From the NCBI GenBank assembly GCA_021399435.1, contig JAJTUP010000097.1, forward strand, positions 124,001-188,000: a DNA stretch of 64,000 bases. Reading direction: 5' to 3'. The position numbers and the translations under genes were made by a program. The stretch is from Diaporthe sp. PMI_573. Its lineage: Eukaryota > Ascomycota > Sordariomycetes > Diaporthales > Diaporthaceae. Under the pieces are notes generated by a model. That model was given only the letters and a program-made list of their open reading frames with translations. It searched no databases and was not told where the DNA came from. The first letter of the stretch is position 1; the number at the start of each line of letters is the position of its first letter. This document shows, in pieces, positions 54,516 to 64,000 of this stretch.

Positions 54516-55979
54516 TCATGCTCCTCCGGAAAGTCTTCCGCGGAGGCCACAGAGCTGGTAGGCATCCTCAGAGCCTGGTTCTTCATCTTCCACATCAGCA
54601 ATAGAAGTGTCCGTCAGCGAAGGCATCGTATCCACAGAATTGGCACTGCGCTCTCGTCGACAGCGCCGCTTTCGTGGACGTCCTCGCCTGGATTCTTCCA
54701 GCTCTGAGTCCTCCGAGTCGCTTGCCCATGACGCCCATGAACGACCCGGACGTACATTTAAGTCATACCAATTATCCTCCTCATCTTCCTGGTCGACGGA
54801 AGCCTGGGAGCGGGACCGCTTCCTGCTGCTGCTGCTGCTTGCACTCGCGCTCCGTGACCCACCGCCGCCGTACATTGAGATAAGAGAGCTGCTTGGTAGC
54901 CATTCCTTCTTGACCTCGTATCCATGTCGTACCTCGCCAACCTGAGCCTGTAGCCTTGCCACATATCGATCAACAGCAGAGTATGCTACAAAAGGCTTGA
55001 GTAGCATAAAGACAGCCTGTGCAAACTTTGCAAATAGATATGCCTCCGAGTTTCCATCTAGGGCACCTTTCCGCAAAGATACATTATGCCATGCATCAGC
55101 AAACTCCAGGATAGGATAGGTTGGTACAGCAAGGACATGGATGGTCCATGTGTCTCCCTTGGGTACCAGTGCAAAGACATTGTCATCCCAGATAGAATGC
55201 AGATTGTGCTGCATATGTACAATATTCCCCCCGTCATTAACCAGCTTGTGATCGTGCCCATAGTTAACCATAGCGTTGGCTGTGAACCACTGTGCTTGGG
55301 CCGAGGGAATAATGTGGCACTTGTGAAGGGCATACGAAGTATTGGAGATGACACAGCGGCGGCAGCGGGCGGAAGGTAGCGGCGGTGGCCCCAGTGGTAT
55401 TGTGGTCGAACTTGGGGTGGACGACTCCTCTGGGGTCGTGTGGGCGATGTCCATAGGTGCACTTGACCACCCCAGAGCAGCAAAGCGTTCATGCGGGAAT
55501 ACCCAGTCTTCGAATCTCGGTGTAATGGGGTATATATGGTGACCATTGGCTGGGCTGTTGCTACCGGCTCGGCTGGCAATAAACCAGTAGTTGTCTTCTG
55601 TCAAGATGGCATCATGCGGTATAACCACCTCATTAACCCCTTCCCGATCGGTAGCTAGATATCCGCCGAAGGCATTGTCCGCAACAATCTGGCACGCTAC
55701 AAGCGCAGTACGGTGATGAACGCCAGCTGCTACCACCTCCTTGCCTGTGCTGGATCTCTCCGCTGACCGTGAGCTCTGGTCTCCGTCGTATGTTGTTCTA
55801 GCTGGGGGGGGGATGAGATCGTGACTGTCGGTCGGCTTCTGGCTGCGGTCTAGCCGTGGCAAACGGAAGAGGATGTCATGTGGGCTATCGTAGCCGGGAT
55901 GTCGGAACGAGATGAGAGATGTAAGAGGTGGGGCAGCAGGGGGCTCAGGGATTGCCGGCTTGATGATAACTCTCTCCAT
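54516..55979 (-). CDS. HNH endonuclease-domain protein (HNH_2 type)
   Basis: 487 aa, single exon from ATG 55979 (MERVIIKPAIPEPPA). Residues ~200-260 hold the HNH core: CRRCVISNTSYALHKCHIIP (His pair next to CHIIP), WFTANAMVNY, VNDGGNIVHMQHNLHSIWDD and FALVPKGD. This follows the fungal HNH_2 pattern of HxCHIIP, DDxxNxxxL and a closing Asn/His. Preceding it is a beta-rich PHDAILTEDNYWFIASRA region. The C-terminal third is Ser/Arg/Glu-rich and disordered with basic GRPRKRRCRRERS, a likely nuclear signal. Such proteins are numerous and variable in filamentous fungi and mostly uncharacterised; DNA cleavage is presumed. Its place beside a RiPP locus is probably coincidental. Confidence 0.82.
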   Translation of the reverse strand: MERVIIKPAIPEPPAAPPLTSLISFRHPGYDSPHDILFRLPRLDRSQKPTDSHDLIPPPARTTYDGDQSSRSAERSSTGKEVVAAGVHHRTALVACQIVADNAFGGYLATDREGVNEVVIPHDAILTEDNYWFIASRAGSNSPANGHHIYPITPRFEDWVFPHERFAALGWSSAPMDIAHTTPEESSTPSSTTIPLGPPPLPSARCRRCVISNTSYALHKCHIIPSAQAQWFTANAMVNYGHDHKLVNDGGNIVHMQHNLHSIWDDNVFALVPKGDTWTIHVLAVPTYPILEFADAWHNVSLRKGALDGNSEAYLFAKFAQAVFMLLKPFVAYSAVDRYVARLQAQVGEVRHGYEVKKEWLPSSSLISMYGGGGSRSASASSSSSRKRSRSQASVDQEDEEDNWYDLNVRPGRSWASWASDSEDSELEESRRGRPRKRRCRRERSANSVDTMPSLTDTSIADVEDEEPGSEDAYQLCGLRGRLSGGA

Positions 55980-57427
55980 ACTCAGATGGTAGAAGACAAT
56001 GCTTTAACCAAGGATGTGGTGATGTGAAGGTGGAGAATGCTGTCACAAGCGCGACTCCACTGCCGAGCCCGTTATCCGGCTGGGCCTGCTGAGTCAGCGA
56101 TGGCTATCCCAGACGCAACCTCAGGCTAGATACACAATCAACTGGCCGTTTACTCGTCGGAACGGAGCTGGGAGTGGCATTTCAACCATGAGCCCCCTCG
56201 GCGACCCGGACCCTCATCAGTCCCGGCGGGTGAGAGAATGAAGACGGTATTCATTTTGAATTCCTCTTCGACCTGCAGGCTGGCGAGCCCTTCGGACCAC
56301 CACCCATCTTACCAGAAGCAACGGAATTTTCGGTCGAGACCGAGTCTTTCCCAGTTGACTGGTTGGTTGGTAGCGATGGTGGTAGCGACAGTTCTTCAGG
56401 GACTGATGTAGAAGCCTCTGGCTTGGCCTTTGGATCCGCTGTCGCACATTCCGGCAGTGGGAACCTGGGTCACATTTTTGCAAATTGGGGTTCGAAAATA
56501 CTCTGTGTACAGTGAAACTGTGGGAGAAAGCCGTGCTAAAGGCCCCGGTGTATCTACCGGATCCTGGCTTCACGTAGAACAGCATGGCTACACCATGATC
56601 AGGGAGGTCTTAGAGTATTCTTAAAGCTGTGTGCTGGTATGTATGTCGGTTCTCTGTCTCGAGAGACTTGAGGAAGCAAAGGGATTAACATGGCGGTGTA
56701 GTGATCGCATAGTGATTCGCGTCAGCCCCATGCCCAAGTAATGAGTGAACTACTAAAAGGAGTCGTTAGCTTGCCAAACCCCTGGCCTGAACCTAGGGCG
56801 AACCACAATACCTCTCTAAGTTATACTTGTGTAGTCTTATTAACTTCACCTCCCCTAGAGATTATAACCTCAATTTAAGTAAGTGTTCCAGTCTAAACCG
56901 GGCTAACAGAGCGTAAGAAGATGGTAGATTATAGAGTGTGTATACGCCCCCTCTGCGACTTGTTGTGTGCCATCTCTTGATATCTTGGACGGTTGTGCAG
57001 ACAATCATGAAGAAACAATTCATCAGCCCAACTTGGGGTGATTCGGCTGTGCCTCGCTCGGCTCGGACGGCGGCCGCCACCTCATTGGAGTATAAACGGT
57101 CCGCATTACGAGCGAACGGAGCATGGGACGCTCAAGTCACATCGAAAGCAGGGTAGACGGGTCTAGAGATTTTGATAAAAGTTTGTTATAAACTAACTAG
57201 GTGAGAGTGAAAAGAAAAGTTACTATATCGTATATGTCTTTAAGTGAATGACAAGTATGAGGCTTATGATTCGAGTAGAGCCATCAACCACTTTCGACAC
57301 CTAAACTGTCACTTAAGCTAGCTTCTCCCTACATTCTGACCACTTCTAAGCTTGAGAAATTGCTCATAATGCCCACCTCGCTCCGACCAGGCCACCGGGG
57401 CACGCCAAGCTTGCCAGGCATTGACTT
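55980..57427. other. Intergenic region with possible gene fragment
   Basis: The plus frame 56234-56515 reads as acidic, Ser/Gly-rich protein-like sequence (FEFLFDLQAGEPFGPPP, FPVDWLVGSDGGSDSSS) without a proper ATG. An ATG at 56188 (MSPLGDPDPHQS) is out of frame by an indel. It may be a fragment of a decayed gene; confidence is low. The remainder, 56600-57427, is AT-rich with no gene seen. Confidence 0.3.
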
Positions 57428-57847
57428 TTAGTTGGTCGTCTCCTCAGGCTCAACAGCAGGCCAAGCGTTACGCTTGTTGTTCTCCTCGGGCTTGACGGCA
57501 GGCCAGGCGTTGCGCTTATTGTTCTCGTCCGGCTCGACAGCAGGCCAAGCGTTACGCTTGTTGTTCTCCTCGGGCTTGACGGCAGGCCAAGCGTTGCGCT
57601 TATTGTTCTCGTCCGGCTCGACAGCAGGCCAGGCGTTACGCTTGTTGTTCTCCTCGGGCTCAACAGCGGGCCAGGCGTTGCGCGCGGCCAAAGCTGCCAC
57701 CACCTTTCCCCTGCCCTGGACATCTTTGGGAAGAACTATATAAAGAAGAGTTAGTCTCAGCTTATTCAAGGTCGAGCTTTCTCACCTACCGGTAGGTACA
57801 GCTTGAGCCAAGGCGGCAAGGGCGAGGATTCCTGTGGAGTACTTCAT
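57428..57847 (-). CDS. Kex2-processed repeat precursor peptide (putative dikaritin-type RiPP precursor)
   Basis: Secretory precursor of 121 aa. Exons complement 57790..57847 and 57428..57735. The intron starts GTAGGT, has branch CTAAC and ends TATAG. Signal peptide MKYSTGILALAALAQAVPT, then a short pro-segment (VLPKDVQGRGKVVAALAAR), then six tandem copies of a 14-residue unit NAWPAVEPEENNKR, with E/D and E/K variation at positions 7 and 9. Each internal unit ends in the Kex2 site KR; the last ends EETTN. NAWPAV is invariant in all six and is the likely core. There is no Cys and no Tyr, so it is not a classical alpha-pheromone (WCxxPG-type), nor a standard Tyr-cored ustiloxin. Three UstYa genes lie 1.5-6 kb downstream. 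Alternatives: another Kex2-processed peptide such as a pheromone-like or surface-active repeat. Confidence 0.85.
57431..57679 (-). repeat. Six tandem 42-bp units of the precursor gene
   Basis: Five complete 42-bp units and a truncated sixth encode the NAWPAV repeats. Two unit variants (D-type and K-type) alternate in the middle, which suggests unequal exchange of a 84-bp double unit. Confidence 0.9.
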
Positions 57848-59305
57848 AGTGCTGGTCTGTTAATAGTGTCCGAAGGACTTGTCTTTATAAGTGAGTCACG
57901 GTCTGTGAAATGGAGAGTTGAAGTTGTCGATTTTGTGTCGATGAGCTCTGATGGAAACTTGATGGTTGTCTACCAGGCACGTTGCAGGTCTTTATACCTG
58001 CCCGGCTTGACGTCCAGGAGTGATATAAAACTAGTAAAGGTATGTAAATCTTAGTATCGATGATATCCAGTCGCCTCTAGTTGCTGTTCTGAAAGTTTGG
58101 CGAAGTCTCCGTGTGTCAACTTCGGGCTTCACCGGACACCGAGCATCGTGAATCGGGCATCGAGCATCGAGCATCACGTAATTACTGAGTTCGTGATCTC
58201 AACTGGTGGTTAGCGCTACTTTTCAGTTGCCTGTGTCATGAGCGGTACTTGTCTGTGTGCCAAGCTACTCGTCTGTACATGGCACACACCTTCCTGATGC
58301 TGTTTCCATGCTCATTCCCATGCTTCACGAGTACGTACGGCGCTGGCGTCCATCCGCTCTTGAACCTTGCTGTCTCCCAAGGACACACTGGCCTGCAGGT
58401 TGGGAAATTTAACGCCGATCAACGATACACTTCGCTATAGCCTGGGTCTGTGAAACCAAGAACCACACCGACATTCTAACTTAACTCTCGACCGGCACAC
58501 AGATTAACTCCCTGTCGTACCCAAGGTGCATACTCATGGAATCGGGGCAGTTCCTAGGCTCATCCGGGCCCTATCAAAATACTGGACATCAAAGCAGCGT
58601 CATCAATGTCTTGGGCGGCAGCACCATGGAGAATGGAACCTTGTTTAGTTGCCGCTTAAATGGGGTTGCAATAGAAAACTAAATCTTATTACTTAATCCC
58701 TCAGCGGCACCTACCCAAGTAGGCATCAGTGAAAGGCTGTCCGAGGTTCCGGTTTTGGGCTTTAGGCAAGAATCGGCATCTATCACTATTCTGGTCGTCT
58801 TCACGGTCCCACCTCGGCAGTGACTCGATTAGATGTTTGTTGAGGGGAATTCCAGTCTCGCTCGGCTCTATGCGCCTGATATTAGCTTGGCCCTATGACG
58901 CACAATCGTGATCGTAAGGTTCCAGTGACCCAAAGATAATTTGGGTTTCATGCAAGTGAGGACTGAGTCAATCACCTGGTAATTGAGAAAAAGCATCCCA
59001 GTTTGTGAACACCTCCTCTCTTGATGCGTGATGGGTGTGTGACTATTAATGCGGATTAAAAACGAAACCACTTCAGTCTTGTATCTACGCGTGTCCGGAG
59101 CTGTATTAGGGTAGGCGAGCGCCACCCCGGAACCCCAAACTCGCCATGACCTGAGGTCTACATCGTCTTCAATTCACCACCGTGCCTAGCCACCACTGGG
59201 GACCATTATCGCTAAGGACTTTGTTCCTAGTATTTGGCGTTCCCAAAGCCGTCCCCCACCCAAAACTCCCGCGTCGCCCTTCCCAACGTTAGCAAGTCGC
59301 CCGTT
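57848..59305. other. Intergenic region; precursor promoter at left
   Basis: 1.46 kb separating the precursor from the first UstYa gene. A TATA-like CTTATAAAG on the minus strand lies at about 57881-57889, close to the precursor ATG. A second lies at about 58023. A short ATCGAGCATCGAGCATC-type repeat occurs at 58157-58175. No further enzyme gene was found. Confidence 0.45.
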
Positions 59306-60507
59306 ATGTCTCAGACCTTGTACAGGATGTTCTCTAGCAAATCTTGGCCGCGGTATCAGTTGATTAAAGAACAAGAGAGGTTTCACGACGGGACAGACTC
59401 AACTCGCCCGTCCCATGAGGAGGCAATGTAAGTTCGACCAGAATAAAAAATAAATCTGTCGCTCAGTACAAGCTGCTAAGCAGCCACTGAGACACAGACA
59501 TGACTACGAGCCCAGCCGTGTTCCCACGCATCGTAGCCCGAGTAAAAAGGCCAAAGGTCTTTTGGCTGCCCTGCTCATGTCTGTTAGCTATCTTGCAGGC
59601 TGGTTCACTCGTGCCACCGTCGACGTGAGACTTCAGGGTATACAGGCGATTCGACCTGCAGTCGCATTTGCTGGTATTCCGCCAGGTAAGCTTTTAGCCG
59701 GCCTCAGGAAAAAGACCCAAGGCTCTGATCGAGCATGTGGCTAGGAATCTCCGAAATTACTGAAAAGGTGGTGTTCCACAACAACCACACCTTCGATATT
59801 GAACGAGAAGATGACGCTGCCGAAGCAGCCTGGGATGCGTACTTTTCCAGTGAGTACCTGGTTGCCTTCGGCCCATATGTTCAATGACCGACACCACTCT
59901 TTGCTCAGGGTTCATCTCATTCGATGACGAGGAGGTGAGAGAGGCGGGCCTGCCGCGCTCCACCCGCGGACCCGGCGGCCGACAAGTCTATTCAGTTGCC
60001 GCCTACCACCAGCTTCATTGCCTGTAAGACAGACATCCATCTCCCCAGTGCCCGACCATTACTCTACGGGAGCTGACCGGCAGTAACAGCCACGTCATCC
60101 GCTACGGTTGGAACGAACTCAAGGCTAAAGGCCCCTGGGTCCTCGAAGAGATGTATCCCGGCCTTGAAGCGCTGAGAGAAGGCTACTCTGTTGAGGGCCA
60201 CGTGTCGCACTGCCTTGACATGATCCGGCAGGCGCTTGAATGCCACGCTGACCCGACGCTGGAGCCCATGATGCTGGACGACGGCGTTACGCAAGAGGGC
60301 AACCTCGCCAGCGGCTGGGGCGGAACGCCGCACATGTGTCGCAACTTTGCCATGCTGACGTCTTGGATCAACGCGCCGAAGCAGCACCCACTGCCCAGCG
60401 TCGAGGTCTTCGCAGGTAGGGGCGCGCATGGGCACGGGCATGGTGGGCACGGGCACGGGCACGGGCACCACGGTGGAGACGATGAGCATGAAATGGATGG
60501 TCATTGA
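59306..60507 (+). CDS. UstYa-family (DUF3328) oxidase with His/Gly-rich tail
   Basis: Predicted RiPP macrocyclase/oxidase, 317 aa, in five exons: 59306..59427, 59498..59685, 59745..59849, 59909..60023 and 60084..60507. All introns have GTAAG/GTGAG donors and phases match. Cytosolic N-terminus MSQTLYRMFSSKSWPRYQ, then one membrane helix (KGLLAALLMSVSYLAGWFT). Next comes the typical VVFHNNHTF, AAEAAWDAYFSRF, then the first signature AAYHQLHCL (His ~172) and the second VSHCLDMIRQALECHADPT (~219). It ends in HMCRNFAMLTSWI. This two-HxxHC/HC..LRQ pattern defines UstYa proteins, which oxidise and cross-link core peptides in ustiloxin and related pathways. The C-terminus carries an unusual run of HGHGHGGHGHGHGHHGG, suggesting extra metal binding. 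Confidence 0.88.
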
Positions 60508-60679
60508 TGTATAAGACTCGTGAATGGGGGCCAGGCGTAGGGCTGTGATGGCAATCTCAGACGGTGACAGTGCAACGTGGACGTGATGACATGAGGCAGC
60601 CGACTAGTTATATCCCGCCATTAGGAGCCTGCTCTGCCGGCCCTGGTAGATACTAGGAGTTGGCTATCAGATCTAGGTA

Positions 60680-60740
60680 CTGGGTGGGCGGAAACGAGAA
60701 TGCTGGGTGGGCAGACGCTTAGAGCTGGGTGGGCGGACGT
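60680..60740. repeat. Three short tandem copies of CTGGGTGGGCRGA
   Basis: Copies begin at about 60680, 60703 and 60725, with period 22-23 bp. They lie between two UstYa genes. Function is unknown; they could be promoter elements or a minisatellite. Confidence 0.7.
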
Positions 60741-60864
60741 TGGCTGTGCACCAAGATTTAAAGACATACTGATTAGCTAAGCGCTCAAACTTTAATCGAA
60801 CCTCGTATGTAAGACAGCTACTACTTTCTACCTTGTCTTCCAAGGGTTTACTCAATCTAAAGCC

Positions 60865-61171
60865 ATGTCTAGCAGACGAACGCAAGGAAGCAGACAGCAA
60901 CAAGGGACAACAGAAGCAATCGGTCAGTGTGTAGGGGCAATTTGTACTTAGCGAAGAGATAAGTACTTAAGTGTTGCATACTAATATAATTGTAGTAGCC
61001 CCAGCCGCTTCCCATAATACAGGCAACATTGCATCGCACCAAGCAGCACCCGCATTTCCCAACTCAACAGTTGCGACTCCCAAACCACAGCATAAATCTC
61101 AGAAACCCCCTCGTGTGTTGTCTGGCAGCTTGCGCCCAGGAGCCGCCACCCAGTCCAAAAGGGCTTCATAA
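60865..61171 (+). CDS. Candidate small two-exon gene antisense to UstYa-2 3' end (76 aa)
   Basis: ATG 60865 (MSSRRTQGSRQQQGTTEAI), exon 60865..60922, putative intron GTCAGT...TACTAAT...GTAGTAG, exon 60999..61171. The TACTAAT branch sequence 13 bp before the acceptor is a good intron signal. The product is Ser/Pro/Gln/Lys-rich and disordered (PKPQHKSQKPPRVLSGSL) with no domain. The last 73 bp overlap the coding end of the UstYa gene on the other strand, so it may be an artefact or a convergent transcript. Confidence 0.25.
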
Positions 61172-62186
61172 TCGTTGCACATGTGGAGCTTGCCTTCGCC
61201 CTCCACCTTGAAGGGGTCCACGCCGTGGCCAAGAGCCGTGGCGTCGGCCAGGCACGTCACAGCTTGGCGAAGTGCGTTGAAGCAGTGCGCACTGTGGCCG
61301 CGGAGCAGGTCAATAGACCGGCGCTCGTCGTCATAAAGCTCGTGAGGCTGATGGCCCTGTAGCATAAGAGAGTAGTCACGGAGGATGGTTGTCTTGCAAT
61401 TTGATGGGTTAGCAACTCGCTACAGTGTCCCGATTGAATCCTGGAAGAACCCGGCACAGAGAAGTGCAGTGTACGTACCAGGCAGTGCATTTGGTGAAGC
61501 CCCGTTATCTGAAAGACGCCTGGCCCGTCCGACCAGCTTATCGGCTCCTCCGTGCCGTACCACTCCGTCGCACCGGCGCTGACGAAACTGGCGCCTAAAC
61601 GACAGGCATCGCCATTGTGATGTCAGCTTCTGTGTGGGGACTTGTGTGGTGGTTTCGCCATGACTGGAGATGATGTTGCTGCACTCACCTGGAGCCAATT
61701 CATTCCAAGAGACGACGGTCTCATTTAGGACGTCAGTAGACTTGAATGTCGCGTGAGAGATATCATATTTCGTCCCTCCAGCAGCCACCAGCCGGGGTTT
61801 GGTGCTGACACCTTGAGCATGGAGAACAACCATTAATACCAAGGGCGCGCGTTTGAACGAAAAAGGGGGGAGGGAAGAGATCGTTCGAAGACTGTAAAGA
61901 TGCTTGGCTCACCATTCGGAACGAAGCCACCTGTGTAGTCGGAGCCCACGCTAACTTTAGGAATATGGCCTGCAGTGCATATGTTCTCTCTCAGGTCCAC
62001 TAGGAGGAAGATCAATCCTGTAATGCACAAGATACCGAGAATGACTAGAGTGAGATGAAATAAGACGTCTCTGCACGATGAGAACGACTTCCATGTGCTG
62101 CGACGATACGCTGCGAGCTTATTGAAGTCAGAACGGAGGAAACCCTCTGCCTCCTCGAAATCTTGGTGTTCTTGTCTGTCGGCCAT
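61099..62186 (-). CDS. UstYa-family (DUF3328) oxidase
   Basis: 268 aa in four exons, complement 61913..62186, 61689..61811, 61479..61594 and 61099..61392. Donors are GTGAGC, GTGAGT and GTACGT. Starts MADRQEHQDFEEAEGFLRSD. One membrane helix (FHLTLVILGILCITGLIFLL), then a lumenal domain: NELAPGASFVSAGATEWYG, first motif FQITGLHQMHCL (residues 166-171), second motif GHSAHCFNALRQAVTCLADA (~207), then LHMCNDYEALLDWV. All His and Cys positions expected for UstYa enzymes are present, so it should be active. It is divergent from UstYa-3 across 558 bp. Splice junction 3 (TTGCAAG) is the least certain, because it lacks a clear branch site. Confidence 0.87.
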
Positions 62187-62744
62187 TCTGTGAGGGTACC
62201 AGACTGAGGAAAGATGACACTTGAGATGGAGTAATGGTGGATGAGAATGAATGTAAAGAGGCAAATGTTCGACACCCCGTAGGTGGGTCGGAGTGTTGGC
62301 TCCTCACCAGTGTTTACCGCTTGATACAGGTTGCGAATTCTGAGGTTCATGTGTTATGGTACAGTCATTTTGTGGGCTGATTCTCCACCTCAAGAGTCTA
62401 TTCAAAGTATGTTCACCACCGAGAAACCATACTACGTTCACACCACCACAGCTAGTACCACGTTGGATGTTTTGAGCAATTTTCCGCCGGCTACCAGCAT
62501 CGCCAAAGACTCCCCTTCGCACGACCGAATGATCGACGAAAAAGTCGCCAAATTTGTGGCACGCACGCCATGTTTACCTTTCCTCCAGCCGAAGCATGTT
62601 TTCATCCAGAATGCCACTATAAACCGGCTCGGAAACTAACAAGCTCAGAGAAATCCCGAGTAAAAGCCGCGGAGACCAGCGGTGAATTTCCGTAGCCTAA
62701 TCACCCACGAAAATCCGGAGCGTCGACATTCCCCTTCGTCATCG
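62187..62744. promoter_or_regulatory. Divergent promoter region of two UstYa genes
   Basis: 558 bp between divergent ATGs. A plus frame here (62331-62639) has no signature and was left out. Co-regulation of the two genes is plausible but no operator was identified. Confidence 0.5.
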
Positions 62745-63885
62745 ATGATGGCAGAGTCCAGGTTAAGAAGGGATAGAAACTCAACGCTGTTTTCCGTCGA
62801 CTCGACCCGAACAACCATGGATCCCAACACATCATCTCCCGGAGAAGGCTCGATGAGCCCATCGTCCGTGTCTGTTCCTGTGTATGCGGATGACCACAAT
62901 GCCGAGAAATATCTTTTAGGTCATGACCATTGTCTCGATGAAGACAGTCGAGAACCCTACCGCGTACAGAAGCGGGCCAGCAACAAGCTTGAGTCCATCT
63001 TCAGGGGCACGAGCAACTCTCCCTTTGTCCATGTTGTGACCCTTATTTTACTATGGGCCGCATGTTTGTGCATAATAATCGTATCGCCAGCTCTTTACCT
63101 GCGCAGCCAAGGGCCGTGTCCCGACCCGCCGCCAACAAGATGCACGTGTGTGCAGTCGGCTAAAGGAGACTTTCAAATGCCTCATGAAGCAGACGGGGCC
63201 GGCATTTGGCAACTGTCCCTTGCCAGCGAGTTGAACGGCCTCGTACCGCCCCGTAAGAGATCCATGACCGGCTAGCCAGAGACATATCGTCGCCAAACTA
63301 ACACAAGGAATAGCTGGACAGCGCATCATCACATTCTGGAACGACTCTCGGTATATCCCGGCCGAGCGGATCATCAACCGCGACCCGTTCCGGCAGGTGA
63401 TGGAGCAAATGGACGAGGCCTGGGGCGCGCTCATCCCGCCGCACCAGGGCTTCGTCCCCGTGGCCAGTCCGGCGAGCCACGACCTCCCGTTGCAGATGAC
63501 CGACGGCCATGGACAAGAGATGAACGTCTTCGGCATATCGGCCTTCCACCAGATCCACTGCTTGTTCATGGCCCTGCGCTCCTGGACGGCGTACCACTAC
63601 GGCGTGGAGCAGTTCACCAGGCCGGACCACGTGCTGCACTGCTTCGACTTTCTGCGGCAGGAAGTCATGTGTCTCGGCGACACGGCGCTCGAGGGCGCGG
63701 ACGAGTATACCATCGCCCAGGGGAAGCCAGGCGGCACGCTGGGGTGGGGTTCCAAGCACGTATGCAATGACTGGGACGCTCTGCATCAGTGGGCAGTGGA
63801 GAACGAGGCTAGGGACGCGGGGACGGAAAAGAACTTTCCCCATGATTACTCGCATGTAGCCGAGGCGGCCTCAACTTGCTACTAG
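62745..63885 (+). CDS. UstYa-family (DUF3328) oxidase
   Basis: 359 aa in two exons, 62745..63252 and 63314..63885. The intron GTAAGA, branch CTAAC, acceptor ATAG is unambiguous. Twin ATGs at 62745 and 62748 start a ~95-residue Ser/Asp/Arg-rich cytosolic segment, longer than usual. A membrane helix follows (VVTLILLWAACLCIIIVS), then a short Cys-rich stretch (CPDPPPTRCTC). The lumenal domain includes RIITFWNDSRYIP, MEQMDEAWGALIPP, first motif SAFHQIHCL (His ~248), second motif HVLHCFDFLRQEVMCLGD (~278) and SKHVCNDWDALHQWA. The family signature is complete. It sits at the right edge of the locus, so further cluster genes probably lie beyond 64000. Confidence 0.9.
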
Positions 63886-64000
63886 GTAGACTACATCAGT
63901 AGCTTGTATAGTTAGTTGGCATTCTTCCCCACTGCCCAGGGACGTCGGCCGTCGGAGATAGACACAAATCAGCATTCAGGTTGTGAGACCATTTTTATCT

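Noticed and set aside
57364..57723. Second minus-strand frame across the 42-bp repeats and a plus-strand frame with GQALRLLFSSG repeats
   Set aside because: These are out-of-frame shadows of the precursor repeats. Only the NAWPAV frame has a signal peptide exon, KR sites and a matching intron.
57428..57847. Alpha-type mating pheromone precursor
   Set aside because: The architecture is similar (signal peptide, KR repeats), but the repeats lack the two Cys and the WCxxPGQ-like core of ascomycete alpha-pheromones, and UstYa genes lie alongside.
62331..62639. 102-codon plus frame between two UstYa genes
   Set aside because: No domain, poor composition and placed in a divergent promoter region.
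1..64000. CRISPR arrays, bacterial operons, ribosome binding sites, rRNA genes
   Set aside because: The sequence is eukaryotic with spliced genes; no such features were seen.

Overview
This window is chromosomal DNA from a filamentous ascomycete (Pezizomycotina, most likely Sordariomycetes). The evidence is short introns with GTRAGT donors and CTRAC-type branch sites, long intergenic leaders, and single-copy fungal genes (SEN1, XPF/RAD1, WASP/LAS17, eIF1A, CHS5, Dnf-type flippase). It also holds families typical of these fungi: UstYa/DUF3328, gasdermin-like and CHAT proteins, and FluG-type zinc fingers. The species cannot be named from the sequence alone.

Layout. 1-21.6 kb is a conserved block: a 5'-truncated P4-ATPase, an HhH-GPD DNA glycosylase, the Sen1 helicase, and a long disordered coiled-coil protein. 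21.6-39 kb is an accessory island of pseudogenes and orphans: a chromodomain ORF, an NB-ARC (NLR) remnant, a TPR-CHAT protease divergently paired with a gasdermin-like gene, a coiled-coil pseudogene, several orphan ORFs, a FluG/C2H2-type fragment broken by a 7-bp duplication, and a nuclease-like/kinase-like gene broken by one amber codon. 39.4-54 kb returns to conserved genes: two small proteins, XPF/RAD1, WASP, eIF1A, a probable mitochondrial protein, CHS5 with a 37-Gln tract, and an SDR oxidoreductase. From 54.5 kb there is an HNH protein. From 57.4 kb to the right edge lies a Kex2-processed repeat precursor followed by three UstYa (DUF3328) genes, the signature of a dikaritin-type RiPP biosynthetic cluster that probably continues beyond the window.

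Two systems stand out. (1) A putative regulated cell-death module: TPR-CHAT caspase-like protease (23895-28118, minus) plus gasdermin-like pore former (28603-29768, plus), with a decayed NB-ARC sequence just downstream of the protease. In fungi such pairs work by proteolytic activation of the gasdermin. (2) A RiPP locus with six copies of a NAWPAV-containing core separated by KR sites. This core has Trp and no Tyr or Cys, which is unusual for the UstYa pathway. Several genes were re-modelled here by splicing: complete SEN1 C-terminus, XPF N-terminal mini-exon, gasdermin-like gene, all three UstYa genes, eIF1A, and two genes under 75 aa. Exon junctions are inferred from splice signals, phase and protein continuity only. 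No database search was run.
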